Assembly (NCBI RefSeq): GCF_020404845.1
Contig: NZ_JAIOJZ010000004.1
Span: forward strand, 124,001-188,000
Reading direction: 5' to 3'
Source of the DNA: Streptomyces hyderabadensis
GTDB lineage: Bacteria > Actinomycetota > Actinomycetes > Streptomycetales > Streptomycetaceae
DNA length: 64,000 bases
The notes beneath the pieces were generated by a model. The model searched no databases. It was not told the origin of the DNA and saw only the letters and a list, made by a program, of their open reading frames with translations. How positions within the stretch are numbered: the first letter of the stretch is position 1; each line of letters opens with the position of its first letter. Shown here in pieces: positions 27,401 to 39,200 of the stretch. A program made the translations under genes and the position numbers.

Positions 27401-27795
27401 CGGTCGACGCGGGCGCTGCGCTGCTCGGAGGGCGCCTTGGACTTGGGGCGGCCGGCCGCGATGTACGGGGTGACCTCGTCCCGCTCGTCGGCGAGGGAGT
27501 GGGCGAGGGTCAGCGCGCCCTGGGTCTGCTCGGCGAGCGTCACCAGCTCCTGGGAGTCGTGCAGTTGCCCGGAGGCGGCGACCACCGACGGGGCTCCGGC
27601 CCCGGCGACGGCGGCGGCCACGACCGCCACCGCGACGATGAGGCGGTTGCGTACGTGGGTGGCACGGCCCTTGCCGACGGGGGCCTCCGGCGGCTGCGGA
27701 GGGGTGGAGGTGCCGGGGGTGCGCTCCGCGCTCCCCGCGGGGGCCGTCTGCTTGCCTGTGCGACGAGGCCGCGTCTTCTGCACCGGTGCTCGCAT
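24397..27795 (-). CDS. cvnA: Conservon sensor-kinase-like protein CvnA with long repetitive tail
   Basis: A protein of about 1132 residues. Basic N-terminus, membrane segment 1 (about 51-74), an extracytoplasmic helical nitrate/nitrite-sensor-like region (about 75-360), membrane segment 2 (about 365-388), HAMP-like helix, a coiled segment, and a HATPase_c-type domain ending with EDGLGLGLYVVARLA near residue 665. The classical phospho-acceptor His motif is not seen, as in other CvnA proteins. Beyond about residue 720 lies a disordered tail of about 400 residues, rich in Pro, Ala, Gly, Ser and Asp, including a 15-residue tandem repeat. It heads the operon cvnABCD-monooxygenase. The ATG start is the best family fit, though its ribosome-binding site is close; a GTG five codons on is possible. 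Confidence 0.87.
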   Translation of the reverse strand: MRAPVQKTRPRRTGKQTAPAGSAERTPGTSTPPQPPEAPVGKGRATHVRNRLIVAVAVVAAAVAGAGAPSVVAASGQLHDSQELVTLAEQTQGALTLAHSLADERDEVTPYIAAGRPKSKAPSEQRSARVDRQVEELRADPDTPASLREDLDAVAALRRAALTGKSTALQAHQAYSEAITELHALAEQLAEEMPPRAGSGAYALAELDTAVQQAAATRGLLLAALNVPSSTETVIDPVTGLPTETTSTSDADAEQRDALSAAAQQARVRSDAALADFREGAPKEARSSFDATVAGPEVNSAEKYLAGLTDEPTLSDGDLRTSTKRLDAALSARVDAMRGAESALYEKRVQDLEQLRDDDVTALEIRIAVLGALILLAVGIATALARTLTRPLSVLRRGSARLAEAEDPTTQEPVAFTGRNDEFAQVVRSVNALHRHAATLAGRVATLESDRKHLVGQRQKMADAREELRAELAESAAQLEVVRKSIGSTFVNLALRTLGLVERQLAVIEGLEEREQDPDRLATLFKLDHFATVMRRHSENLLVLAGTEHVQHSASPVPLVDVVRAAVSEIERYERVRIAALPPHAHVAGFAADDLSHLLAELMENATSFSPPDLPVEVSGWLLENGEVMLSVQDEGIGMATERLQRLNARLTDFDPDAPYDQEGEDGLGLGLYVVARLAHRHGARVRLREQKQGGVAAVVVLPGPLLAAAPPAALAPTVPVSDGTGSFTLPGADAEANSNVLHGRAEKAGQAEQDAGPEAEPPGTDPLVASAEDAVRRAEADALRADSDAPAATEAAPARAETPAPSTPGSAPQGPAPDAPDAQDPAPQGAAPDGPGSQGSAPQGAASDAPGAPGSAPQGPAPDAPGSQGSAPQGPASDAPGAQGPALDSGSQGPGSQGPAPVGSGSPGLDAPDLAPREPVPDGPGAQDRAPGLGAPDDVAVPGQSGQDDAAEAPGDGAAPGSDLPDDATMALFLPVPAEPETPAEPETRAEPEDSAEPVTDPYAIGPDAHDRTPDEGTGPGAEAARAEGTGPAGDAGRTAGTEPAEPVTDKGLPKRTPKLTTPAAVPRPRTSGSVDADALRRRLGGFRRGAEAGRRDVEAEIADRTGPRQAPVDADTTEEATGGTVEEASS
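25090..25385 (-). repeat. 45-bp (15-residue) tandem repeats in the CvnA tail
   Basis: About five imperfect copies of a unit like APDAPGSQGSAPQGP within cvnA. Each is 45 bp, so copy-number change would keep the frame. Boundaries are approximate. Confidence 0.8.
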
Positions 27796-28248
27796 TCCTG
27801 ACTCGTGTACCCGTGGGCCCGGGTGGCGCTCCGTCAACTGGCCGGCCGGGGGCGCGTGCACCCTCCGCCGGGCGCTGGGCCGTTCCCCGGCCGCCGGCAG
27901 CGCGTCGGGCGGGGAGACCGCGTGAGCGGGGCAGTCCCCCCACCGGTTCCCGACCCTCCCAGTGCCGGTGGGCGGTGAGCGCGCATCGTCCGACCCGCCA
28001 CCCGAAGGAGTGAACCCCGGAGGGGAGTTGAGGAGCAAGTTCCCGTGGCTCGTGCCAGGTGCGTGACCGGCGAGCCGGTTGGACGTCTGGGACGGGCGGT
28101 GGCACTATGTGCCGCCACGCACCGCCGGAGGATGTGATTCCACCCCAAATCCGGCGCCTGACCTGCGCCACCGCGTCGATTCCGGGAGAATTCGAGGAAG
28201 GTGCCAGCCTTCTGCGAACGCTGTGAAGGCCTCGTGCAGACTGGCCGG

Positions 28249-29040
28249 ATGCGTACGGAACTCGTCTCGGAACCAGGCCTCGCCGACCAGCCCAACGAGG
28301 ACTTCGCGAGCGTCGGACTACCCGCCTCGGGACAGGGTGGTTCACTCGTCCTGCTGGACGGCGTGACACCGCCACGGACCGCGACGGGCTGTCTGCATTC
28401 CGTGCCCTGGTTCACGGCGCGCCTGGGCGGGGCGCTGACCGAACTGACCGTTTCACTCCCGGATCTTCCCCTCGCCGAGGCCCTGTCCCGCGCCATCGCG
28501 CGTACCGCGGCGGCCCATGCGGAAACCTGTGACCTTTCTCACCCACGGACACCGCAGGCAACCGTGGTCCTCGCCCGCTGGTCCCCGGCCGCGGTCGAGT
28601 ACCTGGTCCTGTCCGACTCGGCCCTCCTGCTGGAGGCCCCGGACGGCACCCTCACCCCCGTCCTGGACGACCGGCTGTCCCGGCTGCCCCGCTCGGCCCT
28701 GGTGAGCGACGCGGTGATCGACGCCGAACTGCGCAACAAGGAGGGCGGCTTCTTCACGGCCGCGGCCGACCCCGGGGTGGCGGCACGCGCCGTGACGGGG
28801 GTGCTGCCGCGCGCCGGGGTGCGGACGCTGGCGGCGCTGACGGACGGGGCCGCGCGGTGGGTGGAGAAGTTCGGGGAGGGCGACTGGGCGGACTGCCTGG
28901 CGCTGGTGCGCAAGCAGGGCGCACAGGCACTGGTGGACCGGGTGCGGGAGCTGGAGCGCGCGGACGCGGCGGGCGACCGGGCGTTCCTCGGGCGCAGCAA
29001 GACGCACGACGACGCGACGGTGGTCTACGCCGAGGTGTGA
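28249..29040 (+). CDS. PP2C-like serine/threonine phosphatase family protein
   Basis: A 263-residue divergent PP2C-type protein. Metal-binding motif remnants are in order: NEDFASVGL (first Asp region), VLLDGVTPP (DG motif), ALTDGAARWVEKFG and the terminal THDDATVVYAEV. This suggests a metal-dependent phosphatase, though spacing differs from classical Stp-type enzymes. A GTG 48 bp upstream with GAGGAAG could start a longer form beginning PAFCERCEG; the ATG used here has a weak site. The gene is divergent from the conservon across about 450 bp that includes the unlikely 5' extension of cvnA. Confidence 0.7.
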   Translation: MRTELVSEPGLADQPNEDFASVGLPASGQGGSLVLLDGVTPPRTATGCLHSVPWFTARLGGALTELTVSLPDLPLAEALSRAIARTAAAHAETCDLSHPRTPQATVVLARWSPAAVEYLVLSDSALLLEAPDGTLTPVLDDRLSRLPRSALVSDAVIDAELRNKEGGFFTAAADPGVAARAVTGVLPRAGVRTLAALTDGAARWVEKFGEGDWADCLALVRKQGAQALVDRVRELERADAAGDRAFLGRSKTHDDATVVYAEV

Positions 29041-29061
29041 GACGGCCGGTCCGCGCCGGTA

Positions 29062-29556
29062 CTACCTCTCCATGCCCCGGTTGAGTTCGTGCAGCAGCCG
29101 GGCCAGTTCCGTCACCTCGCGCGGGTCCCAGTCGGCGAGCCGGCGGGCGTACCGGGCGCGGCGGGCCTCCCGGACCCGGCCGACGCGTTCCTGGCCCTCC
29201 GGGGTCAGGGTGACCAGCCAGGCCCGGCCGTCGGCGGGGTCCGGCTCGCGGGCGACGAGCCCGAGGTCCTCCAGGGCGCGCAGCTGGCGGGACATCGTCG
29301 CCTTGCCGACGCCGATGAAGGCGGCCAGGTCGGTGGCGCGCTGACCGCCGCACTCGCCGAGCCGGACGAGCAGGCCGTACGCGGACGACTCCAGGTCGGG
29401 GTGGACCTCCCGGGCCATCTCCCCCTGGTTGGCCCGGGCCCGTCGCAGCAGGACCGTCAACTCCCGTTCCAGGGCGAGGAACTCCGGTTGGTTCACACCA
29501 CTGCCGGACAGGTGGGATTCGCCTCCGCGACCGCCGCCGTTCCCGTCTTCGTGCAC
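29062..29556 (-). CDS. MarR-family transcriptional regulator
   Basis: A 164-residue winged-helix MarR regulator. The reading head (RATDLAAFIGVGKATMSRQL) and wing (DPADGRAWLVTLTPEG) are clear. The N-terminal 20 residues are Gly-rich and precede a conserved first helix (PEFLALERELTVLLRRAR). The GTG start has AGGGG six to seven bases upstream. It ends 21 bp from the convergent PP2C-like gene and is divergent from the lysozyme gene, with about 250 bp between; either may be its target. Confidence 0.88.
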   Translation of the reverse strand: MHEDGNGGGRGGESHLSGSGVNQPEFLALERELTVLLRRARANQGEMAREVHPDLESSAYGLLVRLGECGGQRATDLAAFIGVGKATMSRQLRALEDLGLVAREPDPADGRAWLVTLTPEGQERVGRVREARRARYARRLADWDPREVTELARLLHELNRGMER

Positions 29557-29804
29557 GTCAGCCCCTGCCTCGATTTTTCCGGTCCTGAAAGTTTCCGCCG
29601 CGGGCCGCCATCGCCGCAGCTCGCCAAGTATTTCGCAGGCTTAGACCAACGGCGGCTCCCGGTCCTCTTCCACCCGCCGTTTCTACGTGCGTAGAGTCTT
29701 CACCGGACTCCGGATGGCATGCGCACGCCATTCCCGTGCCATCCAGGGGTTCTCCCCACTCGCGCATCCCCCACCGAGCACCACCGAGCCAGCGGAGGCA
29801 CGTC

Positions 29805-30632
29805 ATGCTCGTGCACAGATCCGGATCGGCCCGCGGACGGCGGTTCGCCGTCACCGGGATCCTGCTCGCCGCGTTCTCCCTCGTGTTCACCCTTCCCGCC
29901 GACGCCTCGTCGTCCGCGGACGTCCCGGCCCGCGGCTCCGCCCACATGGGCATGGGCGTCGCGGCCCACGACGGCGAACACGGCACCCCCGTCCCGGGCC
30001 GCGCGGTCCAGACGGAGGGCGTCGACGTCTCCAGCCACCAGGGCAACGTCGCCTGGTCGACCCTGTGGAGCAGCGGCGTCAAATGGGCCTACGCCAAGGC
30101 CACCGAGGGGACGTACTACACCAACCCCTACTTCGCCCAGCAGTACAACGGCTCCTACAACGTGGGCATGATCCGCGGCGCGTACCACTTCGCCACCCCG
30201 GACACGACGAGCGGCGCCACCCAGGCCAACTACTTCGTCGACCACGGCGGCGGCTGGTCCAGGGACGGCAAGACGCTGCCGGGCGCACTCGACATCGAGT
30301 GGAACCCGTACGGCGCCACCTGCTACGGCAAGTCGCAGAGCGCGATGGTGTCCTGGATCCGGGACTTCCTGAACACCTACAAGGCCCGCACCGGCCGGGA
30401 CGCCGTGATCTACACGGCCACCAGCTGGTGGACCCAGTGCACCGGCAACTACGGCGGCTTCGCCGCCGACAACCCGCTGTGGATCGCCCGGTACGCCTCG
30501 ACGGTGGGCACGCTGCCGGCCGGCTGGGGCTACTACACGATGTGGCAGTACACCTCGTCCGGTCCGACGGTCGGCGACCACAACAAGTTCAACGGCGCGC
30601 TGGACCGCGTCCAGGCGCTCGCGAACGGCTGA
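29805..30632 (+). CDS. Secreted GH25 lysozyme (N,O-diacetylmuramidase-like)
   Basis: A 275-residue exported glycoside hydrolase family 25 enzyme. Signal peptide at residues about 12-34; catalytic acids are the Asp in GVDVSSHQGN (Asp74) and the LDIEWN pair (Asp163, Glu165). The C-terminal WQYTSSG motif is typical of Cellosyl-type muramidases. It cleaves glycan strands outside the cell, possibly in wall turnover. The ATG follows GGAGG by six bases. A strong hairpin follows the stop. Confidence 0.9.
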   Translation: MLVHRSGSARGRRFAVTGILLAAFSLVFTLPADASSSADVPARGSAHMGMGVAAHDGEHGTPVPGRAVQTEGVDVSSHQGNVAWSTLWSSGVKWAYAKATEGTYYTNPYFAQQYNGSYNVGMIRGAYHFATPDTTSGATQANYFVDHGGGWSRDGKTLPGALDIEWNPYGATCYGKSQSAMVSWIRDFLNTYKARTGRDAVIYTATSWWTQCTGNYGGFAADNPLWIARYASTVGTLPAGWGYYTMWQYTSSGPTVGDHNKFNGALDRVQALANG

Positions 30633-30649
30633 CCCACGACGCGTACGGC

Positions 30650-30683
30650 GACGGCCCGGACTCCGCACGGAGTCCGGGCCGTC
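30650..30683. terminator. Bidirectional hairpin between lysozyme and lon
   Basis: A perfect 16-bp inverted repeat (GACGGCCCGGACTCCG and complement, two-base spacer) followed by CCCTTT. It lies in the gap between two convergent genes and can serve both. Confidence 0.85.
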
Positions 30684-30708
30684 CCCTTTCCTCATCCGGC
30701 CGCGTCCG

Positions 30709-33132
<2,424 letters not shown>

Positions 33133-33154
33133 GATCTCCCCTTCGGCAGTCAAG

Positions 33155-33173
33155 TTGAGTTACATCGACTCAA
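33155..33173. promoter_or_regulatory. HAIR element (HspR operator) of lon
   Basis: TTGAGT-N7-ACTCAA is a nearly exact HAIR inverted repeat (consensus CTTGAGT-N7-ACTCAAG), starting 22 bp before the lon start codon. HspR is the heat-shock repressor of dnaK, clpB and lon in streptomycetes. Confidence 0.85.
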
Positions 33174-33311
33174 TGAAAGGGAGCCCGGGATTGTTCCCCA
33201 AGCCCTGTTCGCTGTGAGCGATCAAGTCCGGAGGGCGCCCCGCGCCTCTTGCGGGACAGCACCGTCGCACCGGTCCGCATTCCGCCGGCCGGGCGATGCC
33301 AGGATGGGCCG

Positions 33312-34010
33312 ATGCCCCTCACTACCCACGACACCCCCGAGGCCCCCGAGGTGCTGGACCGCCGCGAGGGTCCGTACGGCGAGGTGGTCCTGCGCCGGCA
33401 CGGGACGTTGCTGCAGATCATCGCGAACGGCTGCTTCCTGATGGACACCTCCGACGGCCGTTCGGAGCGGCGCCTGGTCGACGCGGCGGCCGACGCGCTG
33501 GCCGCCTCCGGCGGGCGGACCGCGCCGCACCTGCTCATCGGCGGACTCGGCGTCGGCTTCTCCCTCGCACACGCGGCCGCCGACCCCCGCTGGGGCCGGA
33601 TCGCGGTCGTCGAACGCGAGCCCGCCATCATCGACTGGCACCGCCGCGGCCCCCTGGCCGCGCTCTCCGCCGACGCCCTCGCCGATCCCCGCGCGCAGAT
33701 CGTCGAGGCGGACCTCGTCGAGTACGTCAATGAGACATCCGACACGTACGACGCCCTGTGCCTGGACATCGACAACGGCCCCGGCTGGACCGTCACCGAG
33801 GGCAACGACGGGCTGTACGCGCCGTCCGGACTGGCGGGCTGCGCACGGCTGTTGAGGCCCGGCGGGGTGCTCGCCGTATGGTCCGCGCAGCCCTCTCCGG
33901 AATTCGAAGAAACCTTGCGTAATGCCGGTTTCCAACAGGTGCGTACCGAAGAGATCCCCGTTGCCCGGGGCGTTCCGGACGTCGTGCACATCGGCGTCGG
34001 GCCTGGATAG
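33312..34010 (+). CDS. Spermidine synthase-like methyltransferase-fold protein
   Basis: A 232-residue Rossmann-type protein related to spermidine synthases (SpeE-like). Visible parts are the beta-hairpin start (DRREGPYGEVVLRRHG), the nucleotide-binding turn HLLIGGLGVGFSLA, the acidic strand end VVEREPAIIDWHR and DALCLDIDNGPGW. No second substrate-specific motif is evident, so polyamine synthesis is not assured. It is divergent from lon across about 180 bp. Confidence 0.8.
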   Translation: MPLTTHDTPEAPEVLDRREGPYGEVVLRRHGTLLQIIANGCFLMDTSDGRSERRLVDAAADALAASGGRTAPHLLIGGLGVGFSLAHAAADPRWGRIAVVEREPAIIDWHRRGPLAALSADALADPRAQIVEADLVEYVNETSDTYDALCLDIDNGPGWTVTEGNDGLYAPSGLAGCARLLRPGGVLAVWSAQPSPEFEETLRNAGFQQVRTEEIPVARGVPDVVHIGVGPG

Positions 34011-34123
34011 CAAAGGCGCGGTGACTCCCCGTACGCTGCTGCCCTGACGCGGATCATTCAAGCGTCAAGCGCAGTCATGGGATCACCCCACGGATTCCGG
34101 AAAGCACACCTCAGGGGCGGGCG

Positions 34124-34858
34124 ATGGAGCAGACACAGACCTCCCACAACGGCACGGCCACCCAGGGCGCCCAGCGCCGGGTCCTGGTGGTCGAGGACGA
34201 TCAGACGATCGTGGACGCCATCGCGACCCGTCTGCGCGCCGAGGGGTTCCTGGTGCAAACGGCGGGCGACGGTCCGTCCGCCGTCGACACGGCCGAGGCA
34301 TGGCAGCCCGACCTGCTGATCCTCGACATCATGCTGCCCGGCTTCGACGGTCTGGAGGTCTGCCGCCGCGTGCAGGCCCAGCGGCCGGTGCCGGTGCTGA
34401 TGCTCACCGCGCGCGACGACGAGACGGACATGCTGGTCGGCCTCGGCGTGGGCGCCGACGACTACATGACCAAGCCGTTCTCGATGCGCGAGCTGGCCGC
34501 CCGCGTGCACGTGCTGCTGCGGCGGGTGGAGCGGGCCGTGGTGGCCGCCTCCACGCCGCGCAGCGGCATCCTGCGCCTGGGCGAACTGGAGATCGACCAC
34601 GCGCAGCGCCGGGTGCGGGTGCGCAGCGAGGACGTCCACCTCACGCCGACCGAGTTCGACCTGCTGGTCTGCCTGGCGAACACGCCGCGCGCGGTGCTCT
34701 CCCGCGAGCAGCTGCTCGCCGAGGTGTGGGACTGGGCGGACGCCTCCGGCACCCGGACCGTGGACAGCCACATCAAGGCGCTGCGCCGCAAGATCGGCGC
34801 CGAGCGCATCCGCACCGTGCACGGCGTGGGCTACGCCCTGGAGACGCCGACGCCATGA
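34124..34858 (+). CDS. OmpR-family response regulator
   Basis: A 244-residue response regulator: receiver domain with acidic pocket EDD (residues 24-26), phospho-acceptor Asp68 in LLILDIMLPG, conserved Thr/Ala and Lys in MTKPFSM, and a winged-helix DNA-binding domain ending IRTVHGVGYALE. It overlaps the kinase gene by 4 bp (ATGA), forming a two-component pair. The N-terminal 17 residues are an extension. Target genes are unknown. Confidence 0.93.
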   Translation: MEQTQTSHNGTATQGAQRRVLVVEDDQTIVDAIATRLRAEGFLVQTAGDGPSAVDTAEAWQPDLLILDIMLPGFDGLEVCRRVQAQRPVPVLMLTARDDETDMLVGLGVGADDYMTKPFSMRELAARVHVLLRRVERAVVAASTPRSGILRLGELEIDHAQRRVRVRSEDVHLTPTEFDLLVCLANTPRAVLSREQLLAEVWDWADASGTRTVDSHIKALRRKIGAERIRTVHGVGYALETPTP

Positions 34859-35979
34859 GCCGAGGACGGGAAGCCGCACGGAGGAGCCCCGGCCCTCGAA
34901 ACTCCGGGGAGCCCTGGGGCGGCGTACGCCCGTTCTCGATCAAGACCAAGCTGGGCGCGCTGGTCGTCACGTCGGTGCTGATCACCACCGGCCTGTCGGT
35001 GATAGCCGTGCACACCAAGACCGAGCTGCGCTTCATCACGGTCTTCTCGATGATCGCGACGCTGCTGATCACGCAGTTCGTGGCGCACTCGCTGACCGCG
35101 CCGCTGGACGAGATGAACGCGGTGGCCCGGTCCATCTCGCACGGCGACTACACCCGCCGGGTGCGCGAGAACCGCCGCGACGAGCTGGGCGACCTGGCCG
35201 TCACGATCAACCGCATGGCCGACGACCTGGAGGCCCAGGACCTCCAGCGCAAGGAGCTGGTGGCGAACGTCTCGCACGAGCTGCGCACCCCGATCGCGGG
35301 CCTGCGCGCGGTGCTGGAGAACATCGTCGACGGCGTCACCGAGGCCGACCCGGAGACCATGCGCACGGCGCTCGGACAGACCGAGCGGCTGGGCCGGCTG
35401 GTGGAGACGCTGCTGGACCTCTCCCGCCTGGACAACGGCGTGATACCGCTGCGCAAGCGGCGCTTCGAGGTGTGGCCCTATCTGTCGGGCGTGCTGAAGG
35501 AGGCCAACATGGTCGCCTCCGCGCGCGCGGGCATCGCCTCCGGCTCCGGCAGCCACACCCGCACCGACGTGCACCTGGCGCTGGACGTCTTCCCGCCGGA
35601 GCTGACCGCGCACGCCGACCCCGAGCGCATCCACCAGGTCGTCGCCAACCTCATCGACAACGCCGTCAAGCACAGCCCGCCGCACGGCCGGGTGACGGTC
35701 CGGGCCCGGCGCGGGGAGCTGCCCGAGTCCCTGGAGCTGGAGGTGCTCGACGAGGGGCCCGGCATTCCGCGCTCGGAGTGGCGCCGGGTGTTCGAGCGGT
35801 TCAACCGGGGTTCGGTGTCGCGGCCGCACGGTCCGGGCAGTGACGGCGGCACCGGTCTGGGCCTCGCGATCGCGCGCTGGGCGGTGGATCTGCACGGCGG
35901 CCGGATCGGAGTGGCCGAATCCGAGCGGGGCTGCCGCATCCTCATCACTCTTCCGGGCCTGCCGTCGACGTCCGGTTGA
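34855..35979 (+). CDS. Sensor histidine kinase, partner of OmpR-type regulator
   Basis: A 374-residue kinase. Two closely spaced membrane segments (about residues 31-52 and 58-78) leave almost no extracytoplasmic loop, so it probably senses within the membrane or inside the cell. HAMP, HisKA with His141 in VSHELRTP, and HATPase_c with [12 protein letters not shown] and [10 protein letters not shown] follow. It is translated with the response regulator. Confidence 0.93.
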   Translation: MSRGREAARRSPGPRNSGEPWGGVRPFSIKTKLGALVVTSVLITTGLSVIAVHTKTELRFITVFSMIATLLITQFVAHSLTAPLDEMNAVARSISHGDYTRRVRENRRDELGDLAVTINRMADDLEAQDLQRKELVANVSHELRTPIAGLRAVLENIVDGVTEADPETMRTALGQTERLGRLVETLLDLSRLDNGVIPLRKRRFEVWPYLSGVLKEANMVASARAGIASGSGSHTRTDVHLALDVFPPELTAHADPERIHQVVANLIDNAVKHSPPHGRVTVRARRGELPESLELEVLDEGPGIPRSEWRRVFERFNRGSVSRPHGPGSDGGTGLGLAIARWAVDLHGGRIGVAESERGCRILITLPGLPSTSG

Positions 35980-36179
35980 CGTAGGGTTCGAAGCGGAGCG
36001 TCAAGATCCACTGCATCCGCGCTGGCGGACACGTGTGATCAGGCACGGGCCCGCGTTTTCGAGGCGCCGGGTCCCGGTCTCCCGATCCCGCACGCAGCAG
36101 AACCTCGCTTGTTTCCCGCCATTTCCAGCGCCGAAACGCGGTCTGCGATGTGACTTACGCGACGATGAACGGGCCCAGA

Positions 36180-36209
36180 CTGACCTTCCGGGGCCGGTAG
36201 GCGTAGCCT
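36180..36209 (+). promoter_or_regulatory. Candidate promoter of the 2-oxoglutarate dehydrogenase gene
   Basis: CTGACC, an 18-bp spacer and TAGCCT resemble the streptomycete vegetative consensus (TTGACN-N18-TAGNNT). Transcription would begin near 36216, about 45 bp before the start codon. Confidence 0.4.
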
Positions 36210-36259
36210 TGATTCCCGCTGTCCACCATCTTGTGAAGCGGAAGAGGGCGGTTCTCGCC

Positions 36260-39200
36260 GTGTCGCCACAGTCCCCCAGTAACTCGAGCATCTCGACCGA
36301 AACCGACCAAGCGGGCACCGCGGGAAAGAACCCCGCGGCCGCGTTCGGTGCCAATGAGTGGCTCGTCGACGAGATCTATCAGCAGTACCTCCAGGACCCG
36401 AACTCCGTGGACCGAGCCTGGTGGGACTTCTTCGCCGACTACAAGCCCGGAGCGGCGGCCCAGCCCGCGTCCGGCGCCGTGACCACGGACTCCGGCAGCA
36501 CGCCGCAGGCCGCGCCCGCCGCGCCGGCGCAGGCCTCCGCCCCCGCCCAGCCGAAGGCGGCCGCCCCGGCGCCCGCGAAGCCGGCCGCGCAGCCCGCCGC
36601 TGCCGCCCCCGCCGCTCCGGCCGCCAAGCCCGCGGCCGCGCCCGCGCCGGCCAAGCCCGCCGCCAAGCCGCAGGCGAAGGCCGCCGCGCCCGCCAAGGAC
36701 GCCGACGCCGCCCCCGAGGGCCCCGAGCTGGTGACCCTGCGCGGCCCGGCCGCCGCGGTCGCGAAGAACATGAACGCTTCGCTGGAGCTGCCCACGGCCA
36801 CGTCCGTGCGCGCGGTCCCGGTGAAGCTGCTGTTCGACAACCGCATCGTCATCAACAACCACCTCAAGCGTGCCCGGGGCGGGAAGATCTCCTTCACGCA
36901 CCTGATCGGCTACGCGATGGTGCAGGCCATCAAGGCCATGCCGTCGATGAACCACTCGTTCGGCGAGAAGGACGGCAAGCCGACCCTGGTCAAGCCGGCC
37001 CACATCAACCTCGGCCTCGCCATCGACCTGGTCAAGCCCAACGGCGACCGCCAGCTGGTCGTCGCGGCGATCAAGAAGGCCGAGACGCTGAACTTCTTCG
37101 AGTTCTGGCAGGCCTACGAGGACATCGTCCGCCGCGCCCGCGACAACAAGCTGACGATGGACGACTTCACCGGCGTCACGGTCTCCCTGACCAACCCCGG
37201 CGGCCTCGGCACCGTCCACTCCGTGCCGCGCCTGATGCCCGGCCAGTCGGTCATCCTGGGCGTCGGCTCCATGGACTACCCGGCGGAGTTCCAGGGCACC
37301 AGCCAGGACACCCTGAACAAGCTCGGCATCTCGAAGGTCATGACGCTCACGTCGACCTACGACCACCGGGTCATCCAGGGCGCCGCCTCCGGCGAGTTCC
37401 TGCGCCAGGTCGCCAACCTGCTGCTCGGCGAGAACGGCTTCTACGACGAGATCTTCAAGGCGCTGCGCATCCCCTACGAGCCGGTCCGCTGGCTCAAGGA
37501 CATCGACGCCAGCCACGACGACGACGTCACCAAGGCCGCCCGGGTCTTCGAGCTGATCCACTCCTACCGGGTCCGCGGCCACGTCATGGCCGACACCGAC
37601 CCGCTGGAGTACCAGCAGCGCAAGCACCCCGACCTGGACATCACCGAGCACGGGCTCACCCTGTGGGACCTGGAGCGCGAGTTCGCGGTCGGCGGCTTCG
37701 CCGGCAAGTCCCTGATGAAGCTGCGCGACATCCTCGGCGTGCTGCGCGACTCGTACTGCCGCACCACCGGCGTCGAGTTCATGCACATCCAGGACCCCAA
37801 GCAGCGCAAGTGGATCCAGGACCGCATCGAGCGCTCGCACACCAAGCCGGAGCGCGAGGAGCAGCTGCGCATCCTGCGCCGGCTCAACGCGGCCGAGGCC
37901 TTCGAGACCTTCCTGCAGACCAAGTACGTCGGCCAGAAGCGGTTCTCCCTGGAGGGCGGCGAGTCCGTCATCCCGCTGCTCGACGCGGTCATCGACTCGG
38001 CGGCCGAGTCCCGCCTGGACGAGGTCGTCATCGGCATGGCCCACCGCGGCCGGCTGAACGTGCTGGCCAACGTGGTCGGCAAGTCGTACGCGCAGATCTT
38101 CCGCGAGTTCGAGGGCAACCTCGACCCGAAGTCGATGCACGGCTCCGGCGACGTGAAGTACCACCTGGGCGCCGAGGGCACCTTCACCGGCCTGGACGGC
38201 GAGCAGATCAAGGTCTCGCTGGTCGCCAACCCCTCGCACCTGGAAGCGGTGGACCCGGTCCTGGAGGGCGTCTCGCGCGCCAAGCAGGACATCATCAACA
38301 AGGGCGGCACGGACTTCACCGTCCTGCCGGTGGCGATCCACGGCGACGCGGCCTTCGCGGGCCAGGGCGTGGTGGCCGAGACCCTGAACATGTCGCAGCT
38401 GCGCGGCTACCGCACCGGCGGCACGGTCCACGTCGTCATCAACAACCAGGTCGGCTTCACCGCCGCCCCGGAGTCCTCCCGCTCGTCCATGTACGCCACC
38501 GACGTGGCCCGCATGATCGAGGCCCCGATCTTCCACGTGAACGGCGACGACCCCGAGGCCGTCGTCCGCGTCGCCCGGCTGGCCTTCGAGTTCCGCCAGG
38601 CGTTCAACAAGGACGTGGTGATCGACCTCATCTGCTACCGCCGCCGCGGTCACAACGAGTCGGACAACCCGGCCTTCACCCAGCCGCTGATGTACGACCT
38701 GATCGACAAGAAGCGCTCGGTGCGCAAGCTCTACACCGAGTCCCTCATCGGTCGCGGCGACATCACCCTGGAGGAGGCCGAGCAGGCGCTCCAGGACTAC
38801 CAGGGCCAGCTGGAGAAGGTCTTCACCGAGGTCCGCGAGGCCGTCTCGCAGCCGTCGGCCGCCGAGCCCTCGGACCCGCAGGCCGAGTTCCCGGTCGCCG
38901 TGAACACCGCGGTCAGCGCCGAGACCGTCAAGCGCATCGCCGAGTCCCAGGTCAACATCCCCGACCACGTCACCATCCACCCGCGCCTGCTGCCGCAGCT
39001 GCAGCGCCGCGCGGCGATGGTCGAGGACGGCACGATCGACTGGGGCATGGGCGAGACCCTCGCCGTCGGCTCCCTCCTCCTGGAGGGCGTGCCGGTCCGC
39101 CTCACCGGCCAGGACTCGCAGCGCGGCACCTTCGGCCAGCGCCACGCGGTCGTCATCGACCGGGAGACCGGCGACGAGTTCACCCCGCTGCTGTACCTGT

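Noticed and set aside
24763..27801. Open frame of about 1000 codons on the plus strand antisense to cvnA
   Set aside because: Product is Gly/Arg/Val-rich with no domain, a shadow of the cvnA frame.
28101..28113. Short inverted repeat GGCAC-TAT-GTGCC between cvnA and the PP2C-like gene
   Set aside because: Only five clean base pairs; too short to call an operator.
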